From JABDII01 sp963815325 (GTDB lineage: Bacteria > Gemmatimonadota > Gemmatimonadetes > Gemmatimonadales > GWC2-71-9): a DNA stretch of 64,000 nt. A program made the position numbers and the translations under genes. The stretch spans positions 61,436-125,435 of the forward strand of contig CAWFGG010000006.1 in NCBI GenBank assembly GCA_963815325.1, in the 5' to 3' direction. Positions within the stretch are counted from its first letter, which is position 1; each line of letters opens with the position of its first letter. Below, one piece after another: positions 15,412-25,980 of this stretch. The notes under the pieces are model-generated. The model saw nothing but the letters and a program-made list of their open reading frames with translations, was not told the DNA's origin and did no database searches.

Positions 15412-17487
15412 ATGGGGTCCCTCGAGAGGCGGCGAGGGGTCTTTGCCGGGGTGCTCCTCGGCGCGAGTGTGCTGGGCCTTCTGCTGACCCGGGGTATTCC
15501 GGCGGCGGTTCGTGATTTGTATCCCGGTGCACTCCCGGCCCACCCGTACTTCGTGCCCGATCACGCCGTACTGCTCTACCTGCTGCTCCCCGTTGCCTGC
15601 CTTGCGGCGGTGACGGTCTTGATGCTGCCCGGCATCTTCCTCGTGCTCGCCCAGGGCCGGGATGAACGCCTCGAGGCCGTGGTCGTCAAGGGACTTGGGG
15701 TCTCGCTCGCGGTCCACTTCGTCACCACCGCGCTCGCCAAGACATTCTTCCCGCGCCCTATCGATCGCGGGCACGTTCCTGGCGCTCGTCATCGGTGCCG
15801 GGGTCGTCGCCTGGGGAGTCCTGGTTACACGCCTCCACGGTCCGGGCGAAACTCCGATGGCCCGCGAGCGACGGTACCACGCACCGTCGCCTCGGGTGGA
15901 TGGCCGCCCTGGTAGTGGTCACTGTCGCTGTCCTCCTCCCGATCCTCTTCTGGCAGGATCTCAGCCCTGATGGCTTCGAAGCGATCGAGATCGGCCGGTC
16001 ACTCTCCTGGACCGTCCTTCCGCGCTTCTTGACCAAGAGCGGACTCGTGGGCCTCGGCATCGGCATGCTGCCCATGGCCTACCCGATTCATTGGTTCGTG
16101 ATGTTGTTCGGCCCGATCGAAGCGTCCACCAGGCTGCCGCCATGGTGCTTTACCTTCCGGTGTTGTTTGCCAGCTTATTGCCCTGATCGAAGTCGGCTCT
16201 CCGCGGCGCCTCCGCGGCATCGAAGAAGCCGCGATCGTGCTCGCCCTCGCGACCTTCGTGGTCGCCATGAGCTTCAGTGCGAGCTATTACCCGTACTTTG
16301 CGGACATCGCTTCTCCCGCGGCCTTCGAAACCCTCACGGTCACCCTGATGTGCGGAGCGGCGTACTTCCTCTGGGCGGAGAAGCCAGCGTGGTTCATCGG
16401 GTTCGCGGTGCTGTGCTATTTGGCCCGGCCGACCGGCCTCCTGGTCATCGCCCTGTTCGGCCTCGGCCACTTCCTGTTCGTGCCCGAGTCCCGTCGGCGA
16501 ACGGGTGCCCTGCTGGCGGCGACGATTGGCCTCTGGGGCCTGCTATACGCCGGCTACGAGGTGCTGATTCCTGCCTTGACCGGAGCTCGCCCGGGCTATC
16601 CGGCGGAATCCATCCTGGGCCGCTTCCGTTTCATCCGGGTCGACGATTGGCGCCGGGTGCTCTTTCTCCTCGTGCCCAGCGGTATCCTGCCGGCGGTCGC
16701 CCTGTTCCTGTTCCGTCGGCAAGATCGCGCTGCAAAATCGCTCACGCTCGCCACACTCGGTTACTTCCTCGTCTTCTACTTTCCGGCATTCACCAATCTC
16801 CACCACTTTGCGCCGGTCATGCTCCTCCCTGTCATCGTCTTCTGGCGCGTCGCCCTCGCGGAGCACAGTCGCCCGTGGCTGATCGGCGCTACCCTGGCAG
16901 CGGGCCTCACTGCTCTCGTGCTGTCGCTGCCGAGACATTTCGAGATCGATCGGACCCTGCGACGCATCGGCAGCATGATGACCTATCGCATTGGCGAGTT
17001 TGGCAGCAAGGACTTTACAGCGCACCGAAGCTCGTACGAGGGACGAGAACTCCTCGCCGCGTTGTTTCCTGTCGACTGGGACGTAGGCGATCCAGCCGCA
17101 GAACTCGTCGCGGCCATCGAGCTGGTGTATTATGCCGACCAGAGCATTGGGCGTGGAACTGCCACAAATTATGTCATCCAACCGCTACGGTCAGCACCGC
17201 CTCCCGGATTCTCGAAGATCGCTGAACATGACAACGGAGCAGTGTATGTCAGAGATCTGGCTCAATTGCAGCGCGACCGGTCGGGCCCCAGTCGAACGGA
17301 TTATCGCAGCTGGGTCTGCGAGATCCCACACGAAGGGATGTCAAGCATTTGCGCGTTCGCGCCGGTAATTACACGGCGGATCTGGGAAAGGCGGCCTCTC
17401 GCGCCTATCCTGAGGTGGCGCACGGCCGGGCACGGTTCCTGCTGTTACTACTGGGTTTCGCGCACGAGACATTGCTGCGCGGAGTAG
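15412..17487 (+). CDS. GT-C-like polytopic membrane glycosyltransferase, multiply frameshifted
   Basis: Coherent hydrophobic protein sequence runs through the whole stretch but changes frame at about 15765, 15875, 16135 and 16180. Pieces in order: MGSLERRRGVFAGVLLG with several helices; TFLALVIGAGVVAWG; LVVVTVAVLLPILFWQ with the loop DLSPDGFEAIEIGRSL (acidic first-loop region typical of GT39-like GT-C enzymes); AAAMVLYLPVLFASLL; then a long clean stretch from 16180 with FPAFTNLHHFAPVML and a soluble tail. The deduced protein of about 650-690 residues is a GT-C family transferase using polyprenyl-phosphate sugars, or a related polymerase. The exact end is uncertain because the tail after about 17280 loses character before the stop at 17487. 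It is either decayed or affected by sequence errors. Confidence 0.6.
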
Positions 17488-19247
17488 ATGGCACACCAGA
17501 ACAGCTTACTGCCAACCGTTGGAGATCATGTGCTCGAGGCCGCCCTCCAGTTCTTTGTTCCCAATCCCGCCGGTGCCTTTTGGATCGGTGCAATCGTGGC
17601 CTTTGTTCTCATGGGTGACCTCGACGCGCTGCTCTCAAAAAGGAACCTCGTTCTTGCGGCGCTCCTGGTTCAGGCCGTGTTGCTGCTGGAGGTCATCAAG
17701 TGGGGCAATGCGTCGGATGGCCGATTCGCACCCTGGGGCTTCACGGCCATCTATCTCACCACGGCGGCCTATGCGATCTGGGGCGTGACGCTGGCCCTCC
17801 GCGGCAGTTCCCTCGCGTGGACCCAAAATCTCCCGCTCCGTGGCCTGCGCACCCTGGTCGGTATCGTCATCCTCCTCAATACCGTCGTCGTCTTCGGCCG
17901 CAGGCCCGATGACGCCGGATACTACACCAACCTCGGTGCCCGTCGCTGGGCGGAAACGGGAGTGCTTCCATACGGCGATCTCAAGCTCCAGGGCCCCACT
18001 GCCCCGGGATATGGGGCCGCCGCCACGTATGGCCCACTGCTCTACGCATCCCACCTTCCTGCCCAGTGGCTCCTGAGGACGAAATCCAATCCGGCGGACG
18101 CCGACCCGATGGACCCGAGTTATGTCCGCCGAAGATCGCGGCAACACAGCTCACCTGTTTTGCGTTCTTCCTCGTGGGGCTGGGAGCACTGTTCGCCATG
18201 GTCCGGGATCTCCGGAGTCCGGCGGTTGGGTGGGCGTTCGGGCTCTATGCCGCGAGCCATATGTGATGGGCCTTGGCGGGGACGAGTTCGTCGTCGGCGG
18301 GCTTGCCTTCATCTCCCACATCGCCCCGGTCTCGGTGCTGCTCTTGGCGTTCATGTTCCAGAAGCGACCCGTGCTCTCCGGCGCGCTCCTCGCTGCAGCG
18401 GTCGGCGTGCTCTTCTTCCCACTCTTCGTGTTCCCCGCCTGGTTGGGGTGGCGGGTGTGGCGGAAGGAAGGGGCCATGCAGTTCGCGCCGGATTCGTGGG
18501 AACCGGCCTTGCGATCGCCATCCTCGTCATTGCGTTCACTCCGGCGCCGAAGGGACTAACGCCATCTCCATGTTCCTCCAGAGCACCCTCGAACATCAAG
18601 AGGGTGTCGGGCTCCGCCAATACGGCGCCAGCGCGTTCGGGTTTTGGGGCACCCACCCGGGCCTCGCGTCCTTCTGGCAGGCCCGCTGTGGGGAACATCA
18701 TCCCTGCTCAAGCCGTCGTTCCTGGTATACGCTGCCTGCTGTCTGGCAGCATTCTTCCTGGCGCGGGGTCGGTCAGTGGCGCAGCTGGCCGGACTCACGG
18801 CGGCGCTCACGGCCGGGGTCCAGCTCTGGAAAACGCACGCGGCGGGCAGCTATGTGGAGTGGTATCTGCCGTTCTTGATCGTCGCCATTCTGTGCCTCGA
18901 CCCCCGCAGTTCCACTGATGGTTCGGCAGTGCCGACACATCGCATGCCACGCAGCCCAGATTGGGAACCGTGTCGTGAAATTTTACAAGTGGTGTTTTTG
19001 TGTGGAGTAGATTTATGTACATGTTTGTGGTATTAAAAAATTATTCGACCGATCCCTGGGAACGCAATGATCTGAGCCAGACCGAGGTGGGGCGCCGGGA
19101 GATCGCACGCTTCCGGACGTGTCGAAAACGCTGTTGAGTGAGATCGCGGCACCGATCGGTGAACGGCTGCGAGGTTCCGATGCCGCATGCCCGGACGATT
19201 CGGCCATTCACACTGTCGTCCAGGTAATCTCGACCGATGCACCATAA
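17488..19247 (+). CDS. Second GT-C-like membrane glycosyltransferase, multiply frameshifted
   Basis: From 17488 a clean stretch encodes several membrane helices and the loop YYTNLGARRWAETGVLPYGDLKLQG, a GT39/GT87-like first periplasmic loop. It continues only by changing frame near 18130, 18265, 18480, 18560, 18690, 18960 and 19120, through pieces such as FAFFLVGLGALFAMV, GGLAFISHIAPVSVLLLAF, SMFLQSTLEHQEGVGLRQYG and LKPSFLVYAACCLAAFFLA, to a final tail containing FVVLKNYSTDPWERNDLSQ and ending at TAA 19245-19247. The N terminus may begin upstream in another frame (about 17349, RARFLLLLLGFAHETLLRG). Amino-acid content remains protein-like in every piece, so it was one gene of about 620 residues. 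It carries the highest density of breaks in the window. Confidence 0.55.
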
Positions 19248-19291
19248 GGAACGCATGAACTAGTGCACTCGTCACGTGAGGATATTGGATC

Positions 19292-20893
19292 ATGAGACAA
19301 CGTTCCCTCCTCATTCTCGCGGGCCTCATCGTCCTCAGTCTCGCCGCCCGGCTCCCGGGCGTCTACTGGGGATCGAACTTCCCCGGGGGATGGCAATCGC
19401 ACCACCCGGATGAATTCACCCACTGGGCGAATGCCCAACTGATCCTCGACCCCGAGGCATTTGGGAACTGGCAGCCCCACCCCTATCCGAAGGGGCTCGC
19501 AGCAATGGTCGCGGTTCCGGCTCTTACCTTGCGCAAGCTGAATATCAGGGGTGGCGAGTGGCCGTACAAGCGAACGGTCATTCTCGCGGGTCGTCTGGTG
19601 AGCGTCGTCCTCGGAGCAGCCACGATCGTCGTGGTGGTACTCATCACCAATCCCTTCTTTCACGATAGGCGCGTCGGCTGGGCAGCCGGGCTCATCATGG
19701 CGCTGGGCGGCCTCCACGTCACCCAAAGCCACTTTTTCGTCTCCGACGTGGCGGGCCTCTTCTGGCTCCTGGTCGGGCTCTACTTGCTCCTGCGTGAGCT
19801 CGGTCGAGACCCAGGCAACCGACGCGACTACGTGGGCTGGGCAGCCTTCTCGATGGGGGTCGCGTTCGGGCTGAAGTTGGTCGTGGCAGGTTTGCCGACG
19901 TTGGGGCTCATCGTGTTGCTCCGTCGACCCAGGCTCCCGAGAGTCGCCCGGTCGGTTGTGTTCTTCATCGCGGGCGCTACCATCATCAATTTCGGCACAT
20001 ATAGCCCCCGCGATCTCTACCTTACAATGGAGAGTGGCTGGGACGACCCCTTTATCTACAACCGCATCTCTGGCATTCTGCTCTATCTGGTCGAACTTCC
20101 GAGCGTTGTGAGCCTCCCGGTCGCAAGCCTGGGCATCGTCGGCGGATTGCTGCTGGCACGACGAGTATTGGCACCCGAGAACCACAATCGCTTTCCCGCG
20201 ATCCTCTTAGTCGCCGTTCTCCCGCTTCTTGTCCACGGATACTTCGTCGCCTTTAAGCTCGATCACTTTCCCCGTCACCTGATTCCCTTCATCCCATGGC
20301 TTGCAATAGCAGCCGGGTGGGGCTTGATAGGAATCAGCGATCGGCTAAAGAGGCGTGGCATCAACCCAGCTTTCTTCATGGCGCCGTTCTTTGTCTATCT
20401 CGCCGCATTCGTGTTCGACGGCGAGCGGGTGTTCATTGCTGATCCTCGCAACGAGACTGCCGCATGGATCTCGCACAATGTGCCGTCAGGCACCACGATG
20501 TGGTGGCGTGGCGTCAAGCTCGCGGGTTACGAATCCGTCCGGTACCCCGTCAATGGGAAACCGGCCATTCTCGTCATCGACATGAAGGATGCCAACCACT
20601 ACCTGAGTGGCATGGGAAAGCGAAACAGCTATCCGCGAGACTTCCGGAATATCTTCGCCAGCGCCGGCCAAGGCCAAGCGTGGGTCGACTCGATGCAGGC
20701 GGTGTTTCGTGGAACAGCGGATTATTACGAGGTCGCGCGCTTTGGAGAACACTACCTGATGCCTGAGTATCGTGTGACAGACCGACTGATTGGGAATCGA
20801 TCACGGAATTACATTGCCGAGATTGTTGTATTCCGAACCTCCCGCCCGCAGCGAACCTCGACGGCGCGTCCTGAGGAACTGCAGCCCGAATGA
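19292..20893 (+). CDS. GT-C-like membrane glycosyltransferase
   Basis: Intact polytopic inner-membrane protein of 533 residues with about ten hydrophobic segments. The first periplasmic loop contains SHHPDEFTHWANAQLI, where the Asp-Glu pair fits the metal/acid motif of GT39-like GT-C transferases. A C-terminal soluble periplasmic part follows (from about 400: HNVPSGTTMWWRGVKL, DFRNIFASAGQGQAWV). It probably transfers a sugar from a polyprenyl-phosphate carrier. Its stop overlaps the GT2 gene start as ATGA, suggesting that the GT2 enzyme makes the lipid-linked donor it uses. Confidence 0.8.
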   Translation: MRQRSLLILAGLIVLSLAARLPGVYWGSNFPGGWQSHHPDEFTHWANAQLILDPEAFGNWQPHPYPKGLAAMVAVPALTLRKLNIRGGEWPYKRTVILAGRLVSVVLGAATIVVVVLITNPFFHDRRVGWAAGLIMALGGLHVTQSHFFVSDVAGLFWLLVGLYLLLRELGRDPGNRRDYVGWAAFSMGVAFGLKLVVAGLPTLGLIVLLRRPRLPRVARSVVFFIAGATIINFGTYSPRDLYLTMESGWDDPFIYNRISGILLYLVELPSVVSLPVASLGIVGGLLLARRVLAPENHNRFPAILLVAVLPLLVHGYFVAFKLDHFPRHLIPFIPWLAIAAGWGLIGISDRLKRRGINPAFFMAPFFVYLAAFVFDGERVFIADPRNETAAWISHNVPSGTTMWWRGVKLAGYESVRYPVNGKPAILVIDMKDANHYLSGMGKRNSYPRDFRNIFASAGQGQAWVDSMQAVFRGTADYYEVARFGEHYLMPEYRVTDRLIGNRSRNYIAEIVVFRTSRPQRTSTARPEELQPE

Positions 20894-21591
20894 CGGACAA
20901 TCTACCCACGGAAGGGCGACCGCAGGTCTTCATCGTGGTCCCAGCCTTCAACGAGGCCGCCACCATCCGAGACGTGATCGACCGGCTCCGATCGAGCTAC
21001 GAGCACATCGTCGTGGTCGACGATGGGTCCACCGATGAGACAGCCCAGAGGCTGACCGGCGCTCCGATCAAACTCCTCCGTCATCGGATCAATCGTGGCC
21101 AAGGCGCAGCCCTGCAGACCGGGATCACCTTCGCATTATTATGCGGTGCGGACGTCATCGTCACCTTCGATTCGGATGGTCAACATGACCCTGATGACAT
21201 CGAAGCCATGACGGCGCCGATTGTTAGCGGTGATTGCGACGTGACACTCGGCTCGCGTTTCCTCGGCCACACCCACAACATGCCGCTCGGACGACGGCTC
21301 GTGCTGAAGGCGGGAATCGTATTTACTCGCTTCGTTTCCAGAATCCAGGTGACCGACGTGCACAACGGCATCCGCGCGTTCAGTCGAGAAGCGGCCGGGT
21401 CGCTTCGCATCTCCATGGATCGCATGGCACACGCCTCAGAGATCCTCGACCAGATAGCGCAGCGCCGCTGGCGATATCGGGAAGTCCCCGTCACCATCCG
21501 ATATTCCGCCCAGACCCTCGCTAAGGGGCAGTCATCCTGGAATGCGCTGCGCATCGCCGCCCAGGTCTTGATGGAGAGGCTCAAACCATGA
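20890..21591 (+). CDS. GT2 family glycosyltransferase
   Basis: Glycosyltransferase of 233 residues, DPM1-like: FIVVPAFNEAATIRDVI, HIVVVDDGSTDET, HRINRGQGAALQTGI, the metal-binding DSD in VTFDSDGQHDPDD, and LGSRFLGH. It lacks C-terminal membrane helices, so it is a soluble or peripheral polyprenyl-phosphate-sugar synthase type. It overlaps both neighbours by 4 bases (ATGA on each side), forming a tight block with the GT-C protein before and the DUF2304 membrane protein after. GT2-DUF2304 pairs are a recurring arrangement in surface polysaccharide loci. Confidence 0.93.
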   Translation: MTDNLPTEGRPQVFIVVPAFNEAATIRDVIDRLRSSYEHIVVVDDGSTDETAQRLTGAPIKLLRHRINRGQGAALQTGITFALLCGADVIVTFDSDGQHDPDDIEAMTAPIVSGDCDVTLGSRFLGHTHNMPLGRRLVLKAGIVFTRFVSRIQVTDVHNGIRAFSREAAGSLRISMDRMAHASEILDQIAQRRWRYREVPVTIRYSAQTLAKGQSSWNALRIAAQVLMERLKP

Positions 21592-21998
21592 CCATGTTCC
21601 AGTTGATCGCGGTGCCCATCGCGGCACTGCTCTTCCTCCGAAGTGGCGTGCGGTTCCTACGGAGAGACGGTCACCGCTGGGTCGCCGCGCTCTCCATGGC
21701 CCTGTGGCTCGCCGCCGGAATCACAATTGCCCAGCCGGACCTCACCAACACCGTTGCGCGGTTCTTCGGGATCGGCCGTGGCGCCGACCTCGTCTCGTAC
21801 TTGATTGCGCTCTCGTTCCTGGCCTCCGTGGTCTATTTCTACCACAAGTACCGCAAGCTCAACTCCGATGTGACCGAGATCATCCGAAGCCTGGCTATCC
21901 AGGATGCGGCCAAAGGGACCCCGGAGGCTCGAGACGATGCGGTGAATGCTGTCCAGGCGACAGGAACGCGGTCCACGAACCGCGACCCGACGGCCTGA
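21588..21998 (+). CDS. DUF2304-family small membrane protein
   Basis: Predicted inner-membrane protein of 136 residues with three hydrophobic segments (about 5-20, 33-50 and 62-85: LVSYLIALSFLASVVYFYH), followed by a charged cytoplasmic tail KYRKLNSDVTEIIRSLAIQD. This matches the DUF2304 layout, usually found directly after a GT2 gene as here (ATGA overlap). A likely role is membrane partner of the GT2 enzyme or a flippase-like helper; the molecular function of the family is not established. Confidence 0.85.
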   Translation: MTMFQLIAVPIAALLFLRSGVRFLRRDGHRWVAALSMALWLAAGITIAQPDLTNTVARFFGIGRGADLVSYLIALSFLASVVYFYHKYRKLNSDVTEIIRSLAIQDAAKGTPEARDDAVNAVQATGTRSTNRDPTA

Positions 21999-22021
21999 GC
22001 ACAACACGCGGTGATGCTTCC

Positions 22022-24196
22022 ATGAGGCCAGTACTTCCCAAGTGGCTCTTCTGGACCGCCGCCGTCCTCACCCTGGCGTGGGCCCTCTTCGATCCTCGAT
22101 TCAGGGACGCCGAGAACGCTCTGCTCCCCCAGGTAAACCTGGCATTCGCCCTGGCCGCGGCGCTGGGCGTCGCCGCGCTGACGTGGGCCGGGCACCTCCG
22201 AAAAGCCGGACTCTGGCTCGTGGTTGCGATCGTCGGCCAGGCCGTCACGCTCCAACTCATCCGCGCGGGGCCCATCGTTGCCTACCAGCATTACCTGCCC
22301 CTGGGCCAACTCCCCTCGGGCCCGAACGCGCTCCTCAGCGGATGGTTGGGCCTACAGACCGTCCTGGTCGTGGTTGGCGTCGCCCGGCGCTGGCCTCCGA
22401 TCCGCACCTGGATCGGCCGCTCATTGTGGCCCTGGCAAGTCGTCGCCATCGGCATGCTCTTCGCCCTCGCCAGCGCGACCTTGTCGCGATCGATGGTGAC
22501 CACCGCGACCGAACTCGTCTTTGCGACATACGCCCAGGCCCTGGCTCTGGGAACGATCCTCCTCGCGGTCTGGGCCATTCCCGGCCCCGCGCTCGAATCC
22601 GGGCGTCTTGCCAGTCTCGGCCAACTCGGGCTCGACCATGTCACGCCCGAAGACGGGCGCGCCCGCGTCGATCGGTTCGTCCTCCTGGCCGCCGCATTCA
22701 CCTTGGTCGTGAGCCTGGCCCTCACCCTTCTCTCCTATCAGCGCCACCCCCACGTGCCGGACGAAGTGGCATACCTGATCCAGGCCCGCACCTTCGCCGC
22801 GGGAATGCTCTGGCTGCCGCCTCCCCCGGTGCTGGGGGGATTCAGCGTCGATCTGCTCTACTTCGGGGCCGACAAGGTCTACTCGGTATTCCCGCCCGGC
22901 TGGCCGGCGATCTTGGCGTTGGGCGTCCGCATGGGAGCGCCCTGGATCGTCAATCCCGTCTTGGCCGCGCTCAACGTGGTGCTCGCCTACGTCCTTCTTG
23001 GCCGCTTGTACGACCGGAGAACCGCCCGCATGGGAGCGGTACTCCTGGCCTGCTCCCCCTGGAGCCTGTTCCTCGCCATGAGCTTCATGGCCCACCAATT
23101 CACCCTGGCATGCGCCCTCACAGCGGCACTCGGAGTCCAGGCTTGCCGAGCATCCGGCCACGCCAGGTGGGCCTGGCTTGCCGGTGGGGCCATGGGCGTC
23201 ATCAGCCTGGTTCGACCACTCGATGCGCTAGTCGTTGCGGCACTGCTGGGCCTTTGGAGCATCGGCCTCGGAGGCAAGCGACTCTCGATCGGCGCCATTA
23301 CCGGCATGATCACGGCGGCGGCCGGCGGAGGGCTGGTGAACCTGTGGTACAACCGGGCCCTCACCGGCATGGCGCGAGTATTCCCCGTCATGGAGTACTT
23401 CGACGCTTTCTATGGCCCAAAGACCAATGCCCTCGGTTTCGGACCCGAACGCGGTGTCGGATGGAGTGGGCTAGACCCGCTCCCCGGACACGGGTTAGTC
23501 GACGTGGTGGTAAACGCCAACTTCAACCTCTTCGCGACTAACGTCGAGTTGTTTGGTTGGGCCACAGGATCGTTGCTACTCGTCCTGCTGGCGGTGTTTT
23601 CCAGACGCATGAACCGAAGCGACCGCCTCCTCCTGACCAGTGCCTTGGCAGTGGTCGGAATTCACAGTTTCTATTGGTTCAGTGGCGGTCCGGATTTTGG
23701 CGCCCGCTACTGGTACCTGATCCTCGTTCCGTGCGTTGGACTCACGGCGCGAGGGGCCACCATTCTCGCGGACCTCGTTCAAGCCCGGTTCGCAGAGCGG
23801 CGAGTCGTCCTTGGCGTACTCACCCTCTCCGCTATGGCGCTGGTGACATTTGTCCCCTGGCGCGCGATCGACAAGTACCACCACTACCGGGGCATGAGGC
23901 CGGGCATTACCGACCTGGCCCGGGAGGCAGGGTTCGGGCGGAGCCTGGTGCTCATCCAAGGAAAACGCCACCCCGACTACCATTCCGCCGCGGTGTATAA
24001 CTCCCTCGACTGGGAAGCGGACGGCCCGGTCTATGCCTGGGACAGGACGCCGGAAGTGCGCGACTCAATTCTCGCCCACTACGCCAACCGGCCGATTTGG
24101 CTGGTTGAAGGTCCAAGCAGGACCGGCGCAGGCTATCGGGTGATCCAAGGCCCGGTCCGCGCCGAGGAGCTCGAGCCGTTTTCGCCAATGCCGTAG
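22022..24196 (+). CDS. Large GT-C-like membrane protein
   Basis: Polytopic inner-membrane protein of 724 residues from Met at 22022; the frame is open back to 21704 but there overlaps the DUF2304 gene. About 14 hydrophobic segments. The catalytic-type loop is HPHVPDEVAYLIQARTF (Asp-Glu near 240), and a conserved-looking late segment reads YWFSGGPDFGARYWYLI. A C-terminal periplasmic tail of about 110 residues follows. The same architecture and motifs occur in the protein at 38743-40968, so the two are paralogues. Probably a lipid-linked-sugar glycosyltransferase or a polymerase-like enzyme; the substrate is unknown. Confidence 0.8.
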   Translation: MRPVLPKWLFWTAAVLTLAWALFDPRFRDAENALLPQVNLAFALAAALGVAALTWAGHLRKAGLWLVVAIVGQAVTLQLIRAGPIVAYQHYLPLGQLPSGPNALLSGWLGLQTVLVVVGVARRWPPIRTWIGRSLWPWQVVAIGMLFALASATLSRSMVTTATELVFATYAQALALGTILLAVWAIPGPALESGRLASLGQLGLDHVTPEDGRARVDRFVLLAAAFTLVVSLALTLLSYQRHPHVPDEVAYLIQARTFAAGMLWLPPPPVLGGFSVDLLYFGADKVYSVFPPGWPAILALGVRMGAPWIVNPVLAALNVVLAYVLLGRLYDRRTARMGAVLLACSPWSLFLAMSFMAHQFTLACALTAALGVQACRASGHARWAWLAGGAMGVISLVRPLDALVVAALLGLWSIGLGGKRLSIGAITGMITAAAGGGLVNLWYNRALTGMARVFPVMEYFDAFYGPKTNALGFGPERGVGWSGLDPLPGHGLVDVVVNANFNLFATNVELFGWATGSLLLVLLAVFSRRMNRSDRLLLTSALAVVGIHSFYWFSGGPDFGARYWYLILVPCVGLTARGATILADLVQARFAERRVVLGVLTLSAMALVTFVPWRAIDKYHHYRGMRPGITDLAREAGFGRSLVLIQGKRHPDYHSAAVYNSLDWEADGPVYAWDRTPEVRDSILAHYANRPIWLVEGPSRTGAGYRVIQGPVRAEELEPFSPMP

Positions 24197-24263
24197 CCTT
24201 GACCGTTGCGATTGCGCCACAACTTCTCCTTCCATGGACCGGCACAGCGCGTGGTCAGAGCGG

Positions 24264-24279
24264 TGGAACGGACATTGCT
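24264..24279 (+). promoter_or_regulatory. Strong candidate sigma-54 promoter inside the rightward cluster
   Basis: TGGAACGGACATTGCT matches 11 of 12 informative consensus positions with exact GG-N10-GC spacing. It sits in the 119-base gap between two GT-C genes, 36 bases before the start codon at 24316, so it would create a second transcription unit within the cluster with a leader of about 25 bases. Confidence 0.72.
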
Positions 24280-24315
24280 GAGACTTGGCCCGTCATGGCT
24301 CCCTAACTCCCAGAT

Positions 24316-25980
24316 ATGAAACCATTTGCGATCAGTCTCGCCCTCGTCTTGGCCTTAGTCGCGCTGACCCTCCCGGTCCGCGGCTTGGCCGCGCTGTTGG
24401 CTAGCGGGTCGGGCGTCGTCGAGGGCACGCTGATCACCGGCGTCTGGTTGCTCAAGGGCATCCTCCTGACCCTAGCCCTCCTGGCGCTCGCCGCCTGGCG
24501 GACCGGGCCCTGGCACTCGGTCGAACGCCCCTTGGCCACGCCCCTTCCGATTGCCCGCTCGACCCGGGAACCGGTCTGGCAGCTGGCCCTCGGAATCACC
24601 CTGCTCGTCGCCGCTCTGCTCCGTCTCTCCCACCTCGGCGGCGGGCTGTGGTTCGACGAGATTCAGACGCTGGTCGATTATGTCCGGTATCCATTGAGCC
24701 ACATCCTCTCGACATACGATAGCCAGAACAACCACCTGTTCTACTCATTGCTCGCGAAGCTGTCCGTGATGACGTTCGGGGAAGGCGCCTTCGCGCTTCG
24801 TCTACCGGCCGCCGTCCTCGGCGTATTGAGCATCTGGGCCCTCTTCGAATTCGGTCGCCGGGTCACCTCACAGCGAGAGGCTTTCCTGGCCACCGCTCTA
24901 CTCACGGTCTCTTACCACCATGTCTGGTTCTCCCAAAATGCCCGAGGGTACACCGGACTCCTGTTGGGCACCCTGGTGGGAACCGCCGCATTTCTCAGGC
25001 TCGTGTCCACCGCACAGCCAACGTGGAGAGCCATCCTCTGGTATGGGCTGAGCATGGCACTGGCCATCTACGTCCACTTGACCGCAGTCCTGGTGGTCGC
25101 TGCTCACGCCGTCATCTGGGTGGTTCTCGTGTGGCAGCGTCGGCGCGACGCAACCCGCGCCGCCGTCCTGCCCACACTGTGGGCGCTCGCACTTGCCGGG
25201 AGCTTCTCCCTGGCCTTGTACGCGCTGGTGTTGCCCCAGTTGGTCGGGACGCTTTTGGGATCGGGAAGCCCGAGCCATGCCACCCAATGGCAAAACCCCA
25301 TCTGGCTCCTGACCGAGTCGCTCCGTGGACTGAGCCGCGGGTTCCCCGGGGGGCCGATCATCCTCGTGATGGGGTTGGTGGTGGCCGTGAGCGGTTGGGT
25401 GAGCTTCTGGCGCCGGAGCCCTACGGTTGCCGTACTCATGGTGCTGCCGGCGGTTCTCACCGCAGCCGCGGCAGTGGTTCTCTCTCATAATCTGTGGCCG
25501 CGGCTCTTCTTCTTCTCGGCAGGATTCGGCGTGCTCATAGCGATCCGCGGTATCTTCGCTATCAGCGACGTCCTCGTGCCTGCCCGCGCCCGCGCTGTCG
25601 CGACGGGTCTCGCGAGTACCGTCGTTCTGTTGAGCGCACTCACCGTGCCGCGAGCATGGGGACCAAAACAGGATTTCGCCGGGGCCGCAGAGCTGGTCGA
25701 GACCTCCTTTGGAAGCAATGATGCGGTCGTGACTGTCGATTTGACGAATTATCCGTACCGGGAATTCCTGAACCGAAGCTGGGACTCCGTCGCGAGCATT
25801 GAGGCCCTTCGCACCATCGAGCAGAGTCACACGCGGACGTGGGTGCTGTATACTTTCCCTGTCCGCTTGTCGACCGTTCAACCGGACATTTGGCATCATC
25901 TCCAAACCTCGTATGACACGGCGGCCGTGTTCCCCGGTACGGTTGGGGGCGGATCCGTCGTCGTAATGGTGACGCGATGA
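24316..25980 (+). CDS. GT39/PMT-like membrane glycosyltransferase
   Basis: Inner-membrane protein of 554 residues with the most recognisable GT39 (ArnT/PMT_2) layout in the window: two N-terminal helices, then LGGGLWFDEIQTLVDYVR with the acidic Asp-Glu loop, NNHLFYSLLAKLSV, ALRLPAAVLGVLSIWALFEFG, WFSQNARGYTGLLLG (a common PMT_2 signature) and further helices, ending with a periplasmic tail from about 465. It transfers a sugar from a polyprenyl phosphate to an acceptor in the periplasm (family knowledge). First gene after an internal sigma-54-like promoter; the stop overlaps the next GT2 gene as ATGA. Confidence 0.88.
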   Translation: MKPFAISLALVLALVALTLPVRGLAALLASGSGVVEGTLITGVWLLKGILLTLALLALAAWRTGPWHSVERPLATPLPIARSTREPVWQLALGITLLVAALLRLSHLGGGLWFDEIQTLVDYVRYPLSHILSTYDSQNNHLFYSLLAKLSVMTFGEGAFALRLPAAVLGVLSIWALFEFGRRVTSQREAFLATALLTVSYHHVWFSQNARGYTGLLLGTLVGTAAFLRLVSTAQPTWRAILWYGLSMALAIYVHLTAVLVVAAHAVIWVVLVWQRRRDATRAAVLPTLWALALAGSFSLALYALVLPQLVGTLLGSGSPSHATQWQNPIWLLTESLRGLSRGFPGGPIILVMGLVVAVSGWVSFWRRSPTVAVLMVLPAVLTAAAAVVLSHNLWPRLFFFSAGFGVLIAIRGIFAISDVLVPARARAVATGLASTVVLLSALTVPRAWGPKQDFAGAAELVETSFGSNDAVVTVDLTNYPYREFLNRSWDSVASIEALRTIEQSHTRTWVLYTFPVRLSTVQPDIWHHLQTSYDTAAVFPGTVGGGSVVVMVTR